Source: Crossaster papposus (taxonomy: Eukaryota; Echinodermata; Asteroidea; Velatida; Solasteridae). Taken from it: DNA of 64,000 bases. The DNA is taken from NCBI GenBank assembly GCA_037893245.1, contig JBAIAA010000414.1, positions 1,774,001 through 1,838,000 of the forward strand, written 5' to 3'. Made by a program: the position numbers and the translations under genes. The first letter of the stretch is position 1; each line of letters starts with the position of its first letter. Below, in pieces: positions 20,234 to 31,985 of the stretch. Below the pieces are notes generated by a model, which was not told where the DNA came from, ran no database searches, and saw only the letters and a program-made list of their open reading frames with translations.

Positions 20234-20957
20234 AAAACGTAGGTGTAACAATAATATTTGGCTCAAAAACACTTAATCCAACTTAAGCACAGGCCTAAAC
20301 AACTGACTCTATAATATAATTTGATAACAATTTGATAATAATCTTCAACAGATTCATATGAAGCACAACTGTCTAAAATCTTAAAAGATCTACAAGCTTA
20401 GATACAAAAAAGTCAAATATCATTAAACACAATTATATGAATAGGATTATACGACAATTACGCAGCACACAATGTAACCGAATTTGTCGATGAAGTTCTC
20501 TCAATGCTGGGTATAAACACGAATCATATCAATATTTCGCGACAATAAATACACGGAAGCGAACGCGTACATGTAGTTATCAGGTAGGAGAAAATCTAAA
20601 GTTCGGCACAAAACATATCCGGATAAAAGTACGTCGTCAAAGCAATGTTAAATGTTCCATCCTGTCGACGACGCTCTTTTGTAGCAGACCACACCTATAC
20701 GTCAATTAAGGGAGGAGGAGGAGGAACGGTCCTTCAAATACAGCGGACGAGCATTCAACAAAATATGCAATAAAACTAAGACTATTATATAATGACGACG
20801 ATCTCCTGATTTTAATTTTACAACACTACACTTAACATATTGCATCCACAGTATTATTAAGGCGTAGTACAATCAAATATGCCACAGCAATACAACATGA
20901 AGGTTAAATGTCAACACATGGCTAGCTGCACTTTACATGTACGTACGCTATAAAATA

Positions 20958-21480
20958 TAGGTTTTCCCGGTCAATGTCGGCAAATGAGCAGCCAATTTAA
21001 TGTTCGTGCGTTCGAAATAAAGCGATTTTGCCTTTCCAGTTTTTGCCGTGTTTCAAATTCAAATCAGGGCATTCATTTTAGTTTTGAGACATTCAAATTT
21101 CTTCAGCAATTTATTTAATTTAGCATATAGTCGTTCTTTTTGTGACGCACGATCATAAAGATGCAATCGTAAATTTCGTAAAAAGGCAATCAATTTGTGC
21201 TATTAGTTGCATAAATGACGGAAATTCCTGCCCAATAATGAATTTAAATGACCGAACACACCCATTAAAAACGCATTGAAAACGCTTCTGTGAATTTAAT
21301 TGTTTTGTTGAATTGTTAAAATTAATGGTTATTTGTCAAATCGAATGACACAACAGTACATTTGCCTAGTTATAAAACGAAATTGAACGACCATTTTCAG
21401 CAGTATTCGATTTCGCGCAAAATAGTATGACGCAGTGGTTTAACTGGCTGCTCGTTTGCCGAAATTGACCGGAAAACCTA
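20958..21480. mobile_element. TAGG-ended MITE, copy B
   Basis: This is the duplicate of 1344-1853, with ends TAGGTTTTCCCGG and CCGGAAAACCTA. It has the GAGCAGCCAATTT arms and a left flanking TA; the right TA has become CA. Because it is shared with copy A, it was present before the duplication. Confidence 0.8.
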
Positions 21481-21699
21481 CAGTACAATCTGACAATTAT
21501 AATAATGAAACAAATTACAACGTTAATCACTATTAAATTACAAGGTTACCCTCCCACGTGGTTTACATTATTAGGAGCATGGCCGGAGCCATACTCCCTA
21601 GTAAAATAAATGAGAGATTTTCAGACTCAGTTTATGTTGATCTTCTCTGCTCGAAGCCCGCAGGAGAAAACTTGCTACAAGTTGTCTTTGCGCGGAAAG

Positions 21700-21875
21700 A
21701 CTGTTTTCGTTGCGTGATCACCTTTTTGGCCAAGTCTCAATTTCTCATGCTTTTTAGATTAGTGGAATATTTACATGTACGTGTATAGTCGGCTCTCGTT
21801 CGTACATCCTCAGCCGGATCTGGACAAAATAAATGCACAGTCTGTTTTGTTAATGTTCATGTGTATTTCGCTGGA
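21700..21875 (+). repeat. Dispersed block, second copy at 34072
   Basis: The strings TTTTCGTTGCGTGATCACC, AGATTAGTGGAATATTTAC and CAGCCGGATCTGGACAAAAT recur at 34072-34242 in the same order. The block is missing from duplication copy A. Confidence 0.75.
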
Positions 21876-22972
21876 GCAGGTCACAAATGCTAAAAACAAC
21901 ACCAATTAATTCATTCAAGGGCATCATATTCTTTGAAATGTTTCTGAAAATATTCATACGATGAAATTGGCGTCGGGGTAATGTAAATTCAATATTTGTG
22001 TATATTGTAAACATACGTCGGAAGGCCACGTCTACAATGTTGCATTTCTTTCATATGATAATATTTTAAATATGATAAATTGTGCGGTAAAAACATCACA
22101 GCTGAATTAATGAATCAATTTTAAGTGCTGCACGTGTCCAATGATCTAACGTTCTGCACGGCTTGCAAGTCCAAAACGAGTCACGTTCATTTAGTATCGT
22201 ATACGCATTTTGACAATACTTTGACAATAGTTGTTAACAGCTAGAAAAAAAACCACTTTCCTTTGAAGTTTTAAAAAAAAAGTTCATATTCGAATTTACC
22301 CACTCTCAAATTTAATTTCGTTCGAAGAAAATTTTTACACGCTTTTACCTAACCAATTAGGTAAATTATCATTCAATTTAAACGTTTTTCGTCAGCCCTT
22401 CTAAACACCAGGTAGAGAATATTCGTCATTACAGACCAGATTCGTCTATAGCAACAGCTTAGACCAATTTGATCTGTAATTACGAATATTCTCAATGCAA
22501 TGTTTAAACAGAGTGACCACACTTTGACATTGAATGATAAATGACTATAAAATTGGTTCGGAAAAAGCTTTGTCTGGACGGAATTGAACGTGAGAGTTCG
22601 TAAATTTGAATACCAAAATGTTTGTATTAGCATAAAACATGTTTTTTTTTGCAAATTTTAAACCTGTCTTTCACATTGAAACACCTTTATCAATACTGTC
22701 TTGTTATTCTTTTTAAACGCGTTCAAACACAAACAAGGTATTGATCGAAAATATCTAGCGATTTATCATTCATTCTTTTTATTAAACGCGCAATGTTTAG
22801 CTTCTAAAAAATGTTTGCGTTTGCTGAACACAGTGTTGACGGTACTGTCGGACACAATGTTCATTATACAAAGCAACGGTTTAAAGGTGTAAGGTGGTAA
22901 TATTGATTCTACAATGAATTACAAGTGCCCACTATTATTATAATTAAAACAAATAATTATTCGAAATAAATA

Positions 22973-23822
22973 TAGGTTTTCCCGGCTAAATTCATCACAA
23001 ATTAATTCATTTTCATTAACACGCATTCAAATTCACGCATTTCCCCCTAATTCAATCAAACTAGGGTTTCTTTTTAGTTACTATTCAATTTCGTGTTTTG
23101 TTATTTTTATTCAGGTTCGTTTTGGTCGTTCTATTTCATTCATAGGCAATAAAGACTACAGTTTCACCATTCTTCAGTTGAATTTCTACTATAGGTAATT
23201 TCCCGGCTAAAGCCTGTATTTAGAAGAGTGTTAGGTAAAGTTTGAAAAGTTATGGTGTTAAGTTTGAAATAAAAAATAAATCTTTCGATATTGTCTTGTG
23301 ATCGTTTGCAATGGTCTTTATGTTTTATTTTTTATTTCTGCTAATGTTCGGACCATGTCAAATTAAAAAATAACAAATGTTGTTAAGAAACACAAGCCTA
23401 AAATTATCAGGGGGTCGTTATAAAATTAACTAAAACAAAACGTTGTTCTTTTCATGTATATTTTGTCCATAGTTCCTTTTCTAATCGCGTTTTTGTTTGT
23501 TCAAAAATGCTTTACTTAAAGGTATAACGCAGAATTAGTGTAATTCTGTATTCTCTTAATTCAGAATTTGCCTTTATAAAGGTAAATACGAATTTGAATG
23601 TGAACATTAACAAAAATGTTTGCCAATTGATAAAATTGATTGGTTGACGACCTCGTGAAGTTGAATGATCTTATTTGGCTAGTGAATGCTAACTGCTGAA
23701 ATAGAATTACTCCTTTTGACTGTTGAATGCTGATGCAACAAAGCTTTTATTTTGAAACGAAATTAAATGAGCCTGGTGTTAATTTGAATGATTTTGTGTT
23801 TAAAGTTGGCCTGGAAAACCTA
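22973..23822. mobile_element. TAGG-ended element, copy B
   Basis: The left end is TAGGTTTTCCCGG, the right end GGAAAACCTA, and both are flanked by TA. This is the better-preserved duplicate of 4527-5390. It ends about 25 bp from the stop codon of FReD copy B. Confidence 0.75.
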
Positions 23823-23847
23823 TATAATATACAATAGGATACCGGGT

Positions 23848-25556
23848 TCAAGATCTAGTTTCACGCATTTTCATGCTACATGCTTTCATAGAATATAAAC
23901 CCGATTTCCATGATTTCCATTGTACGCCCTTGGGATCACCGGCATTCTCATCTGGGTAATATCTACCATTCAAGTGAGATATTAAACAACTATTAAACCA
24001 CCAGGCTCCTGCGCGTATTCGTGCGCAATTACGTGGTTCATCATCATTGTCACGATCCTTTGTCGTAAAGGGAAACCCTCTGTGTTTCCAAAGAGAGTCA
24101 CCGGCAGTGCTGTTGGCATCGTATTGGTCATAATTCAGATTGTACTCACCGGGGGATATTTGGAAATCTGAGTACTTTGCCCATGCCGTGTTGCCCTCCC
24201 AGTCCTCTAAATCAACTCGTAGCTCCCATGATCCACGTGAATCTTCAGAAGTGAGAGTCACCAATTTGTCGTTACCCAACCAGAACTCACCAGACAGATT
24301 TCCAAAGCCAGACTGGTAGTCGGCCCAGTTACGGTAGAAGTCCACGCTGCCATCTTGTCGCCTCTGACACACGATCCATCCCCCGCCGTCAGTTTGAACG
24401 TTTCCATGTCACAGTAGACACAAAGACCGTCATTGCTGAATCGCTCTGGGTAGATTGTGTAGATACCGCTTGAACGATAACCAGCATCTAAAAGCATCTT
24501 GCAACTTTTGTAGCGATTCAAGGAACTATCAGCCAGTAAGTACAGAGGTGTGTCCTCATCTGCATCAAAGTACACGCTCCCTTGAGTTGCATTGAAGTAG
24601 TCCAGATGCTGCCGTCTTGTGGCAAGGTTTAACTCGCACATTTTACTGCAGTCATTAACCCTCAGTCAAACGGCCAGCCTCCAAAGGGTGGACAAAAACT
24701 ATGTGTTTGTTTATATTTTTTTTTTTTTTCAGTCAATGGAGCTGTCCTTTTTTTTCATCTATCCCTAGACCCTGCTGAATGGACTGGGAAAAAAATTCTA
24801 ACCCAGGAGGTCATTCAGGGGGTGAAAAAAAAAAAACCATCCCTTCAAAATAATGGTTTTGGCCAAAAGCCATAGAGTTGTGCAAACAAATCGAAATCTG
24901 ATCCCTTTGTGTATAGCCGCCGTCAAAAAAAGTCTCTGACATCTCTTTGAGCGGCCTTGGGGTAGATAACAAACACAGCTGTGACCCAGACATCCCCTGG
25001 GGGGTAGTTAGAGCTGTTGGTCGTTTTTATTTGTACAGTGTGTATCCTATTGCTGTTTCATGTCTGTATTGCGCAATACTGATTTCAATGTTTACATGCT
25101 TGCAATGGATGTCCTTAAAAAAATACATAAAATAGCCAGAATGTTTAAATCTTTGATATGTGTGTCCAGGGTCCTTATATCCATCTGTTCAAACCATTAG
25201 AACAAGATTTGGGCCCCCCCAACACAGTTATTTACCCTCCAACATAAAATGCCTACCGATGGATCCCCGTAGTGCCTCCCTGAAAAAAAAAAAGGGTGGT
25301 GCCGCCGAGGGTTAAAGTTAAAAGACTTGCAATGTTGATCCATGCTGCATTCACGTCCGCATGTGACACGAGATCGTACAATTTTGGTTGCGAACGCAAA
25401 CCCTTTTAGGGCGCGATTTTCGGCGGCATAAAACACATGTTTCTCTGCATACGAGGTTCCATCTCCAGTGACGGACGAGGTAGCTCCCTGACATATGATG
25501 AATATTATGTGAAATAGTTGCAACCCAGTAAAAGTCAGTTTCGCCATTGCTTCCAT
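23848..25556 (-). pseudogene. PAN-FReD lectin gene, copy B, broken by insertion and frameshift
   Basis: The gene starts at 25556 (MEAMAK form) and keeps the signal peptide and the first PAN cysteines. At the codon pair where copy A reads FNFNDC it is interrupted by a 653-bp element (24659-25311). Beyond that, the rest of the PAN domain and the first FReD residues are readable to about 24395. There an 8-bp insertion (GAACGTTT against copy A) shifts the frame. The remaining FReD frame (24372-23848) retains DRDND, GAWWFNSC and SHLNGRYY. The conserved Phe of VFQRR has become Cys. A full-length protein cannot be made. The TATAAAA-like box of copy A also appears degraded here (near 25618-25630). 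Confidence 0.92.
24659..25311. mobile_element. piggyBac-like non-autonomous insertion inside FReD copy B
   Basis: TTAA occurs on both sides (24655-24658, 25312-25315), and the empty site is the single TTAA of copy A near 6217. The ends are CCCTCAGT and the complement of CCCTCGGC, so the terminal inverted repeat is short and starts CCCT, as in piggyBac-type elements. It is 653 bp with several A- and T-runs and no transposase. It does not start GT or end AG on the gene's strand, so it is not a plausible intron. Confidence 0.88.
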
Positions 25557-25734
25557 TACTTAAAGGATTCGTTAAAATCAGATGACTTAACGTCGATCAC
25601 AGTTTGTCTTATTTGTTTTTGTATAATGTGCACCACATACAGTTGAAATCGGGAAAGAAAATCTAGCGATTTGTCGTGTCTGATTGACCTATCCACATTG
25701 GTTGTTCAACGACTAAAAGTCAAGCCGTACTGCT

Positions 25735-26772
25735 TTCGGCTGCTGTCCTCTATACAAATGCTAGGATGCTCCTGTGATACAGAGGCCTGGCGATGGTGGG
25801 ACTTGGTATAGTTTACAGAAAGGAATGGGATGAGAAAGACGACGTGTATCTCGCATTCTCTCTGATTGGTTATCCAAGTGAGTACGTCATTCAGGTCAGT
25901 GACTAGTAATTGGTCAGTATTCCCGCAGTTACAAGCCGTAGCCTTTGATTGGCTGATGTTTTATTGTAAGCTGATTACCTCATCGGTCTGTGAGATTCTG
26001 GATAAACGTTAAGCGCTGAAGTGCACTCTTCGTTTGTTTTAATTGTCGTCATGCAACAATTAATTGTCGACAAGAAGTAATTAAAGGAAGTTGGCTGCGC
26101 TCCATGTAGGAACATTGACGAGCAGCCCAGCGCCAGTTATGATGTTTCAGAATCAGGGTCACTACTTGCACAGTAAACAGCCGTCCACAACTTCAACTTA
26201 TAGTCTGTGCGGGAAACTTCTTGGCCTATCGCCAAGTAATGACTGCGGGAACTTAGCGCAAGACGGCAGATTGTCTTGGAGACGGAATTCTAGTACCAAT
26301 TAGATCATCGATCTAAAAAAGCTAATAAAGGCTGGAATAGGGTCACCCAAAACAAGGACGGTTGTATAGTGGCATTGTTGTCAAAGAAACAATGCGACGA
26401 GCAGTGTCGGCTTGTCAATATTTATGTTAAGTTTCTGCCTATACATAAATGTGTACATATTTTCTTTAACTTATAATTATCAGTAATAATCTTTGAAATA
26501 GACTAATTCTTTGATTTGAGATGGTTTTATATCCTTTAAGGACTTTTTTGTTGTGTTAAGTTGTTTTTGTTTTTAAGTGTTAAGTTGCTTTTGCTCTTGA
26601 TAATCCCCGACGTGGCGCACTCAGCTTAGGGACGAACACGTACTCGGTCGATTTTGTTCCCAATAGCCGGACGCCACTTGTTTTCTTTTTTTCCGGACTA
26701 AACATGACATAGTTGCCGTCTCACATTCAATATGAAAATGGATTTAAAAATCACAAGTGGCGTGTATTGTTT
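25735..26772 (+). repeat. Left arm of a large inverted duplication
   Basis: The upstream flank of FReD copy B matches the complement of 28203-29795. The shared strings, from outside in, are ATGCTAGGATGCTCCTGTG, AGAAAGGAATG, the ATTGG-box block, AACGTTAAGCGCTGAAG, GAGCAGCCCAGCGCCAG and AAGTGGCGTGTATTG. Small mirrored open frames at 26091-26303 and in the right arm result from this duplication. Confidence 0.88.
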
Positions 26773-27149
26773 AAAGCAGAATCAGTGTCAACAAATATTG
26801 GATGTCATGTGAATATACACAAAACGAAATATCACAAGCTTGTGGTTTTACGTAGGCCTATATGTTGTAGTAATAGTATGGAAAATCTATTGTATTACGA
26901 ACAGAAATGCTGTTTTTCAAAAGGATTTTCTTTTCTTTCGCAGGTGCAAGATGAATAACTGGCAGTAAAACATTGATAGAAAAGTACCACAATTGAATTT
27001 GAGAATGTTTAGAAGATCTTGGGTTGGGATTGTACGTTAATAGCCGATAGCTCACTCGTTCTGTTTATTTTATTACATAAATACACACAAATATATCCAT
27101 TAATATTTAAACGAAGGTCCATTAATATAAATATGTTAAGGGCCGAGTT

Positions 27150-27880
27150 CTGAAGGCATGCTGATTTCGTTATCATTAGAGTGGGTCCACGTAAATATTT
27201 TATATAAGTTATATATTTTGTTTATATGAAAGGACTTGGTAAGTAACCAAAATAGTCAAAATAGCCAGTTTTGGGCCCGCCAAAATGCAAAATTATATCA
27301 CCAAATCAACTATATCATTACAGAGAATTAGCATTGCCCTTACTTGAGAAAACAAATTAAATGTTTTAGATGTCACCCATATGCTATTTTTAGAACATGC
27401 GTTAAAGCATGTTTTTAGAACTTGTAAAATTGTATCTTTATCCCTCAACTTACCAGGAGTCTCATAATATTTTCCTTTGGGATTTGATTAGAGCTTGCAT
27501 TGTTCTTTTCATTGGTATTTTCTGGCGTGAACAGTTTGGGAGATTGTATCATCTTTAGGCAGTACTGCATCAAAAATAATCATTTCCCCAAAGTTTGAAG
27601 TAAAATAATACACACACAAATTGTACTTTTATGAATATGGCTCCGTTTCTCGAGTAAGGGCAAGGATGATACTTTGTAATGATATAGTTGATTTTGTGAT
27701 AAAGTTGTGTATTTTGGCTGGGTGATTTTAAAAAAGAAGAAAAAAATAATGTTTTTGCGGCCGCAAAACTGCTTACCAGTTGTTTACGACTTGCTTACCC
27801 AGTCGTTTCATATTAATAACAACATTAAAATGCCGAGGACACTTATATACAATATTTACGTAGACCCACTCTTAACAACT
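27150..27880. mobile_element. Foldback element between the inverted arms
   Basis: The left arm (AGAGTGGGTCCACGTAAATA, then a TATAAG stretch, then the string AATGATATAGTTGATTT-complement near 27300) is mirrored at 27640-27880 (GATATAGTTGATTTTGTGAT, then ATTTACGTAGACCCACTCTT). Arms exceed 200 bp with an AT-rich loop. No target duplication was identified and no coding frame. Confidence 0.65.
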
Positions 27881-28202
27881 TACTTTTACTGCTATCAATA
27901 ATTTTTCCGAAGCTTGGAAACTTCACAATGCATTTTTCTATACCGTTTGTATTTGGTAGGCCTACTGGGACATCGCATTAGCGCAACATGGATAGTCATA
28001 AGCCTAGGATAAAAGTAAGCATAGCATTTTGGATTTTAGGTTATACCAAAAACAAAATTAACTATGGTGAATTTAATTTTCTAAAAACTCACTTCAGCGG
28101 CCGTCAATAAAAACAAGCTGTAAACAAGTGTAAATAAATGCAGAGTTTTAACTTTCAGTGGAGTTTCAAATGGTAACTTGATCAGACGAAACCCTTCAGT
28201 AC

Positions 28203-29795
28203 TCAATACACGCCACTTGTGATTTGTAAATATATATTGAATGTGAGACGGCAACTATGTCAGGTTTATTTTGAAATTTAAAATAAAATAAAAAGTGGCG
28301 TCTGGCTATTGGGAACAAAATCGGCTGAGTGCGCCACGTCGGGGATTATCAAGAGCAAAAGAAACTTAACACTTAACACACAAAAAACCTAAAACAACCA
28401 AAAAGTCCTTAGAGGATATAAAACCATCTCAAATCAAAGAAGTAGTCTATTTCAAAGATTATTACTGATAATTATAAGTTAAAAAAAATATGTACAATAT
28501 TTATATATAGAGAAAAAACATAAATATTGACAAGCCGACACTACACGTCGCATTGTTTCTTTGATAACAATGCCACTATACAACCATCCTTGTTTTGGGC
28601 GACCCCATTTCGGTCTTTATTTTGTTTTTTTAGATCGATGATCTAATTGGTGCTAGAATTCCGTCTCCATGACAATCTGCCGTCTTGCGCTAAGTTTCCG
28701 CAGTCAATACTTGGCGATGGGCCAAGAAGTTTCCCGCGCAAGCTACCGGTTGAAGTTGTGGACGGCTGTTTACTGCGCAAGTAGTGACACTGATTCTGAA
28801 ACATCCAAACTGGCGCTGGGCTGCTCGTCAATGTTCCTACATGGAACGCAGTCAACTTCCTTTAATTTTACCTCTTGTCGACAATTAATTGTTGCAGGAC
28901 AACAATTAATTAAAACGAATTAAGAGTTTACTTCAGCGCTTAACGTATATTCAGAATCTCACAGACCGATCAGGCTATCAGCTTACGATAAAACATCAGC
29001 CAATCAAAGGGTACGGTTTGTGACTGCGGGAATACAGACCAAATACTACTCACTGACGTAAATTACGTACTCACTTGAATAACCCTTCAGAGAGAAAGAG
29101 AGATACACGCCGTCTGCCTCATGGTCATAGCCATCCTGAGCCACCCAGCTCTTGAATTGTCGCCCTCAAACCCTGCGGACATTCGCAGCAATCATTAAAC
29201 AAGTTGGCCAATACATGATATGAACGTCCACCCCTAATAAACTGACAATTTCTACCACTGTACTTATTGGCGTTCACGTAGCTGTTCAGTCTTTTATGTT
29301 TCTTATTCTGTATAATATATAATAGCAAAGTTTTATTTCACGTTCTGTACGTTAATTTCTAAAATCTTTCCGATTAATTTTATTTTTTACGTGGGAGGAT
29401 GAACATTTGTGAGAACACCTCATGCCTTGGGCTGTTTCCCGAACCCGAGTTTTGTCTTCGTCTGAGGCTTCATTAATAAAGTTTAGCAATAGGCTGTATA
29501 GCCAGAAACGGAGCCAAAGCCAGGGGTTTGGAAAACGGCCTTAGTCTGTTTGTAACGGAGGCTCTGATTGGGCGCATGAATCTTTGCGCCAATAACCACG
29601 GATCTTGCCGAAAATCCGCAGTTGTTTGAGCGCTATTGGTGGAAAGCTCGTAAAAGCGCTGCGTGGCTCAGGATGCCTCATACTGTCATAGCTCAACTCA
29701 TTCCTTTATGTAAACTATACCAAATCCAACCATCGCCATGCCTCTGTATCACAGGAGCATCCTAGCATGTGTATATAGAGGGCAGCAGCCGAAAG
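28203..29795 (-). repeat. Right arm of the inverted duplication (gene-less upstream flank)
   Basis: This is the complement of 25735-26772 with an extra 540-bp element at 29134-29673. In this orientation the matching gene should follow beyond 29795 on the plus strand, but homology stops after the CAGCAGCCGAAAGC string and no FReD sequence follows. It is therefore an orphan promoter-like flank. Confidence 0.85.
29134..29673. mobile_element. Inverted-end insertion in the right arm
   Basis: The ends are TCCTGAGCCACCCAGC and the complement of TCCTGAGCCACGCAGC. The flanks TGCCTCATGGTCATAGCCA (left) and TGCCTCATACTGTCATAGC (right) are near-identical, implying a duplicated target of about 20 bp, or an 8-bp TGCCTCAT duplication with adjacent similarity. 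The uninterrupted arm at 25830 lacks it. Class is uncertain. Confidence 0.65.
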
Positions 29796-30859
29796 CTGAG
29801 AGGCGATTATGGGTGCATGTGACTAAATCTCTGAAAATCACCGCGCGCGAGCTCATTAATATTTTGTGATCCCTCCGGTAATTTTGAATAAGAGGTCCCT
29901 GGGGCCTATACATTGGACTGATTGTAGAAATATTTGTGGAAATCAAGAATTGGTGACCCATGGCTTCCAGCTCGGGGGATTCTACTTATGAGCGTCACCA
30001 GGCGGCGCTCTTTCTTTCAATTGTTGTGTTGGTTGCAATGAGCGCCGTATTTAGTGTAGTGGAACCTTAGCGTATGGATTGCTTCAACCTCGTCCTCAGG
30101 AAGGGCGTCAATGTAGGCGCGGTTCTAGATCTGATATTTTAGGGGGCTAGACCCTTCGCACGTGACGTCAACTTCTAACTTTCGCAGATCTAGTATACGT
30201 ATTTTCCAGAACGTACTTTTGGTTGCAAGTACAAGTACATAGGGGGAGCTAGACAAAGGTTTTGGCTAAGGAGCCCGAATTCAGCTAGACAAACGAAGTT
30301 AATCACAACTCGGCCGCTTATAACACTCGGCTGAGATGTGTGACTGACTAATAATTACAGTCTGAAAATGTTCCTCGAACTTTCTAACCGGAACAATTTA
30401 CAACTGTATTTAGGGCCTATTTCTCAACTAGGATACATTGGTTGCTAAAAACTAAACAAACTGTCCACTGACTGTCTTTCTGCATTGTGAACTGCAAAAC
30501 TCAAAGTTTAATCCATGCTCAATAAAGTAAATAACAATTGCCATAAGCTCATTCTATGTACAATGGTAGGTAAGTAAGTAAAGTTTAATGCTAGAATTTA
30601 ACAAACATTTTGGTTTGAAAGACGTTTCTAATGTTGTTCTCACTCAATCTATATAGACAACTTCTATATTTAGTGACTATACAGTGTATACAACTTTATA
30701 AGACGGAGCAATCTGAGGCTACCATAAAACAGCCATAGCTGAGCCAATTCTGGAGAAAACCTCTTGGATCTGACAACAATTGATATGCAATCTTAAATGA
30801 GTAAACCGGTTGCCGAATAGCATGGTCATTCAGTTTAGCAATGTCACAAGACAATTTAA
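29796..30859. other. Unassigned intergenic sequence
   Basis: No supported gene or repeat. A CRE-like GTGACGTCAAC lies near 30160. The AT-rich remainder is featureless to my reading. Confidence 0.45.
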
Positions 30860-31985
30860 ATCAGTTTAAATGTTTAGTCACCCCTTTTGAACACCAGGTC
30901 GAGAATATTTGTTATTACATACCAGATTCGTCTATAGCAACAGCTTAGACCAATTCGATCTGTAATGACAAATATTCTCAATCCAATGTGAAAACAGAGT
31001 GACCACACTATGACATTGAATGATAAATGACTAAACTGGTTCGAAAAAAGCTTTGTCTGGACGGAATTGAACGTGAGAGTTTGTTAATTTGAATTCAAAA
31101 ATGTTTTAAAATAGCATAAAACATGGGATTTGTTGGCCAATGTTAAACCTGTCTTTAACATTGAAACACCTTTATCAATACTGTCTTGTTATTCTTTTTA
31201 AAAGCGTTCAAACACGAACAAGGTATTGATCAAAAATATCTAGCGATTTATCATTCATTCTTTTACACGCGCAATGTTTAGCTTCTGAAAAATGTTTGCG
31301 TTTGCTTAACACAGTGTTGACGGTATTGTCGGACACAATGTTTATTCTACGATGCAACGTATTAAAGATGTAAGATGGTAATCTTGATTGTACAATGAAT
31401 TACAATTACAACTATTATTATAACTAAAACAAATAATTATTCGAAATAAATATAGATTTTCCCGGCCAAATTCATTACAAATTAGTTCATTTTCATTAAC
31501 ACGCATTCAAATTCACGCATTTCCCCCTAATTCAATCAAACTAGGGTTTCTTTTTAGCTACTATTCAATTTAGTGTTTGTGCACACATGGTTTCGTTCTT
31601 TTCATTCAGGCTCGTTTTAGTCATTCTATTTCATGTATAGGCATTCAAGACTACAGTTTTACCATTCTTTAGTTGAATTTCTGCTATAGGTAAAGTGTTA
31701 GGTAAAGTTTTAAAAGTTATGGTGGTAAGTTTGAAATGAAAACTAAATCTTTCGCTATTGTCTTGTGATCGTTTGCAATGGTCTTTATGTTTTTTTCTTT
31801 ATTTCTGCTAATGTTCGGACCATGTCAAATTAGAAAATAGCAAATGCTTTTAAGAAACAAAAGCTTAAAATTATCAGGGGGTCGTTATAAAATTAACTAA
31901 AACAAAAGGTTGTTCTTTTCATGTATATTTGTTCCACAGTTCTTTTTCTAATCGCGTTTCTTTTTGTTCAAAAGCCTTGCCTAAA
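30860..31985 (+). repeat. Third, partial copy of the FReD downstream flank
   Basis: Aligns with about 3935-5085 (copy A) and 22375-23510 (copy B), including the GAGAATATT palindrome and the left end of the TAGG-ended element (31453, here TAGATTTTCCCGG). It stops before the gene, so no FReD sequence is present. Confidence 0.88.

Larger units (their letters stand above)
19851..25999 (+). repeat. Segmental duplication, copy B
   Basis: This is the counterpart of 397-6915 in the same orientation. It has private insertions at 19885-20233 and 24659-25311, a different stretch at about 20640-20860, and lacks the 480-860 MITE. The FReD gene within it is broken while the one in copy A is intact. Confidence 0.9.

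Noticed and set aside
24659-25311. Intron in FReD copy B
   Set aside because: The segment is bounded by duplicated TTAA, does not have GT-AG ends on the gene strand, and is absent from copies A and C.
26091-28855. Two similar ~70-residue frames on opposite strands (26091-26303 plus, 28643-28855 minus)
   Set aside because: They look conserved only because they lie in the arms of an inverted DNA duplication. Identity continues outside the frames.
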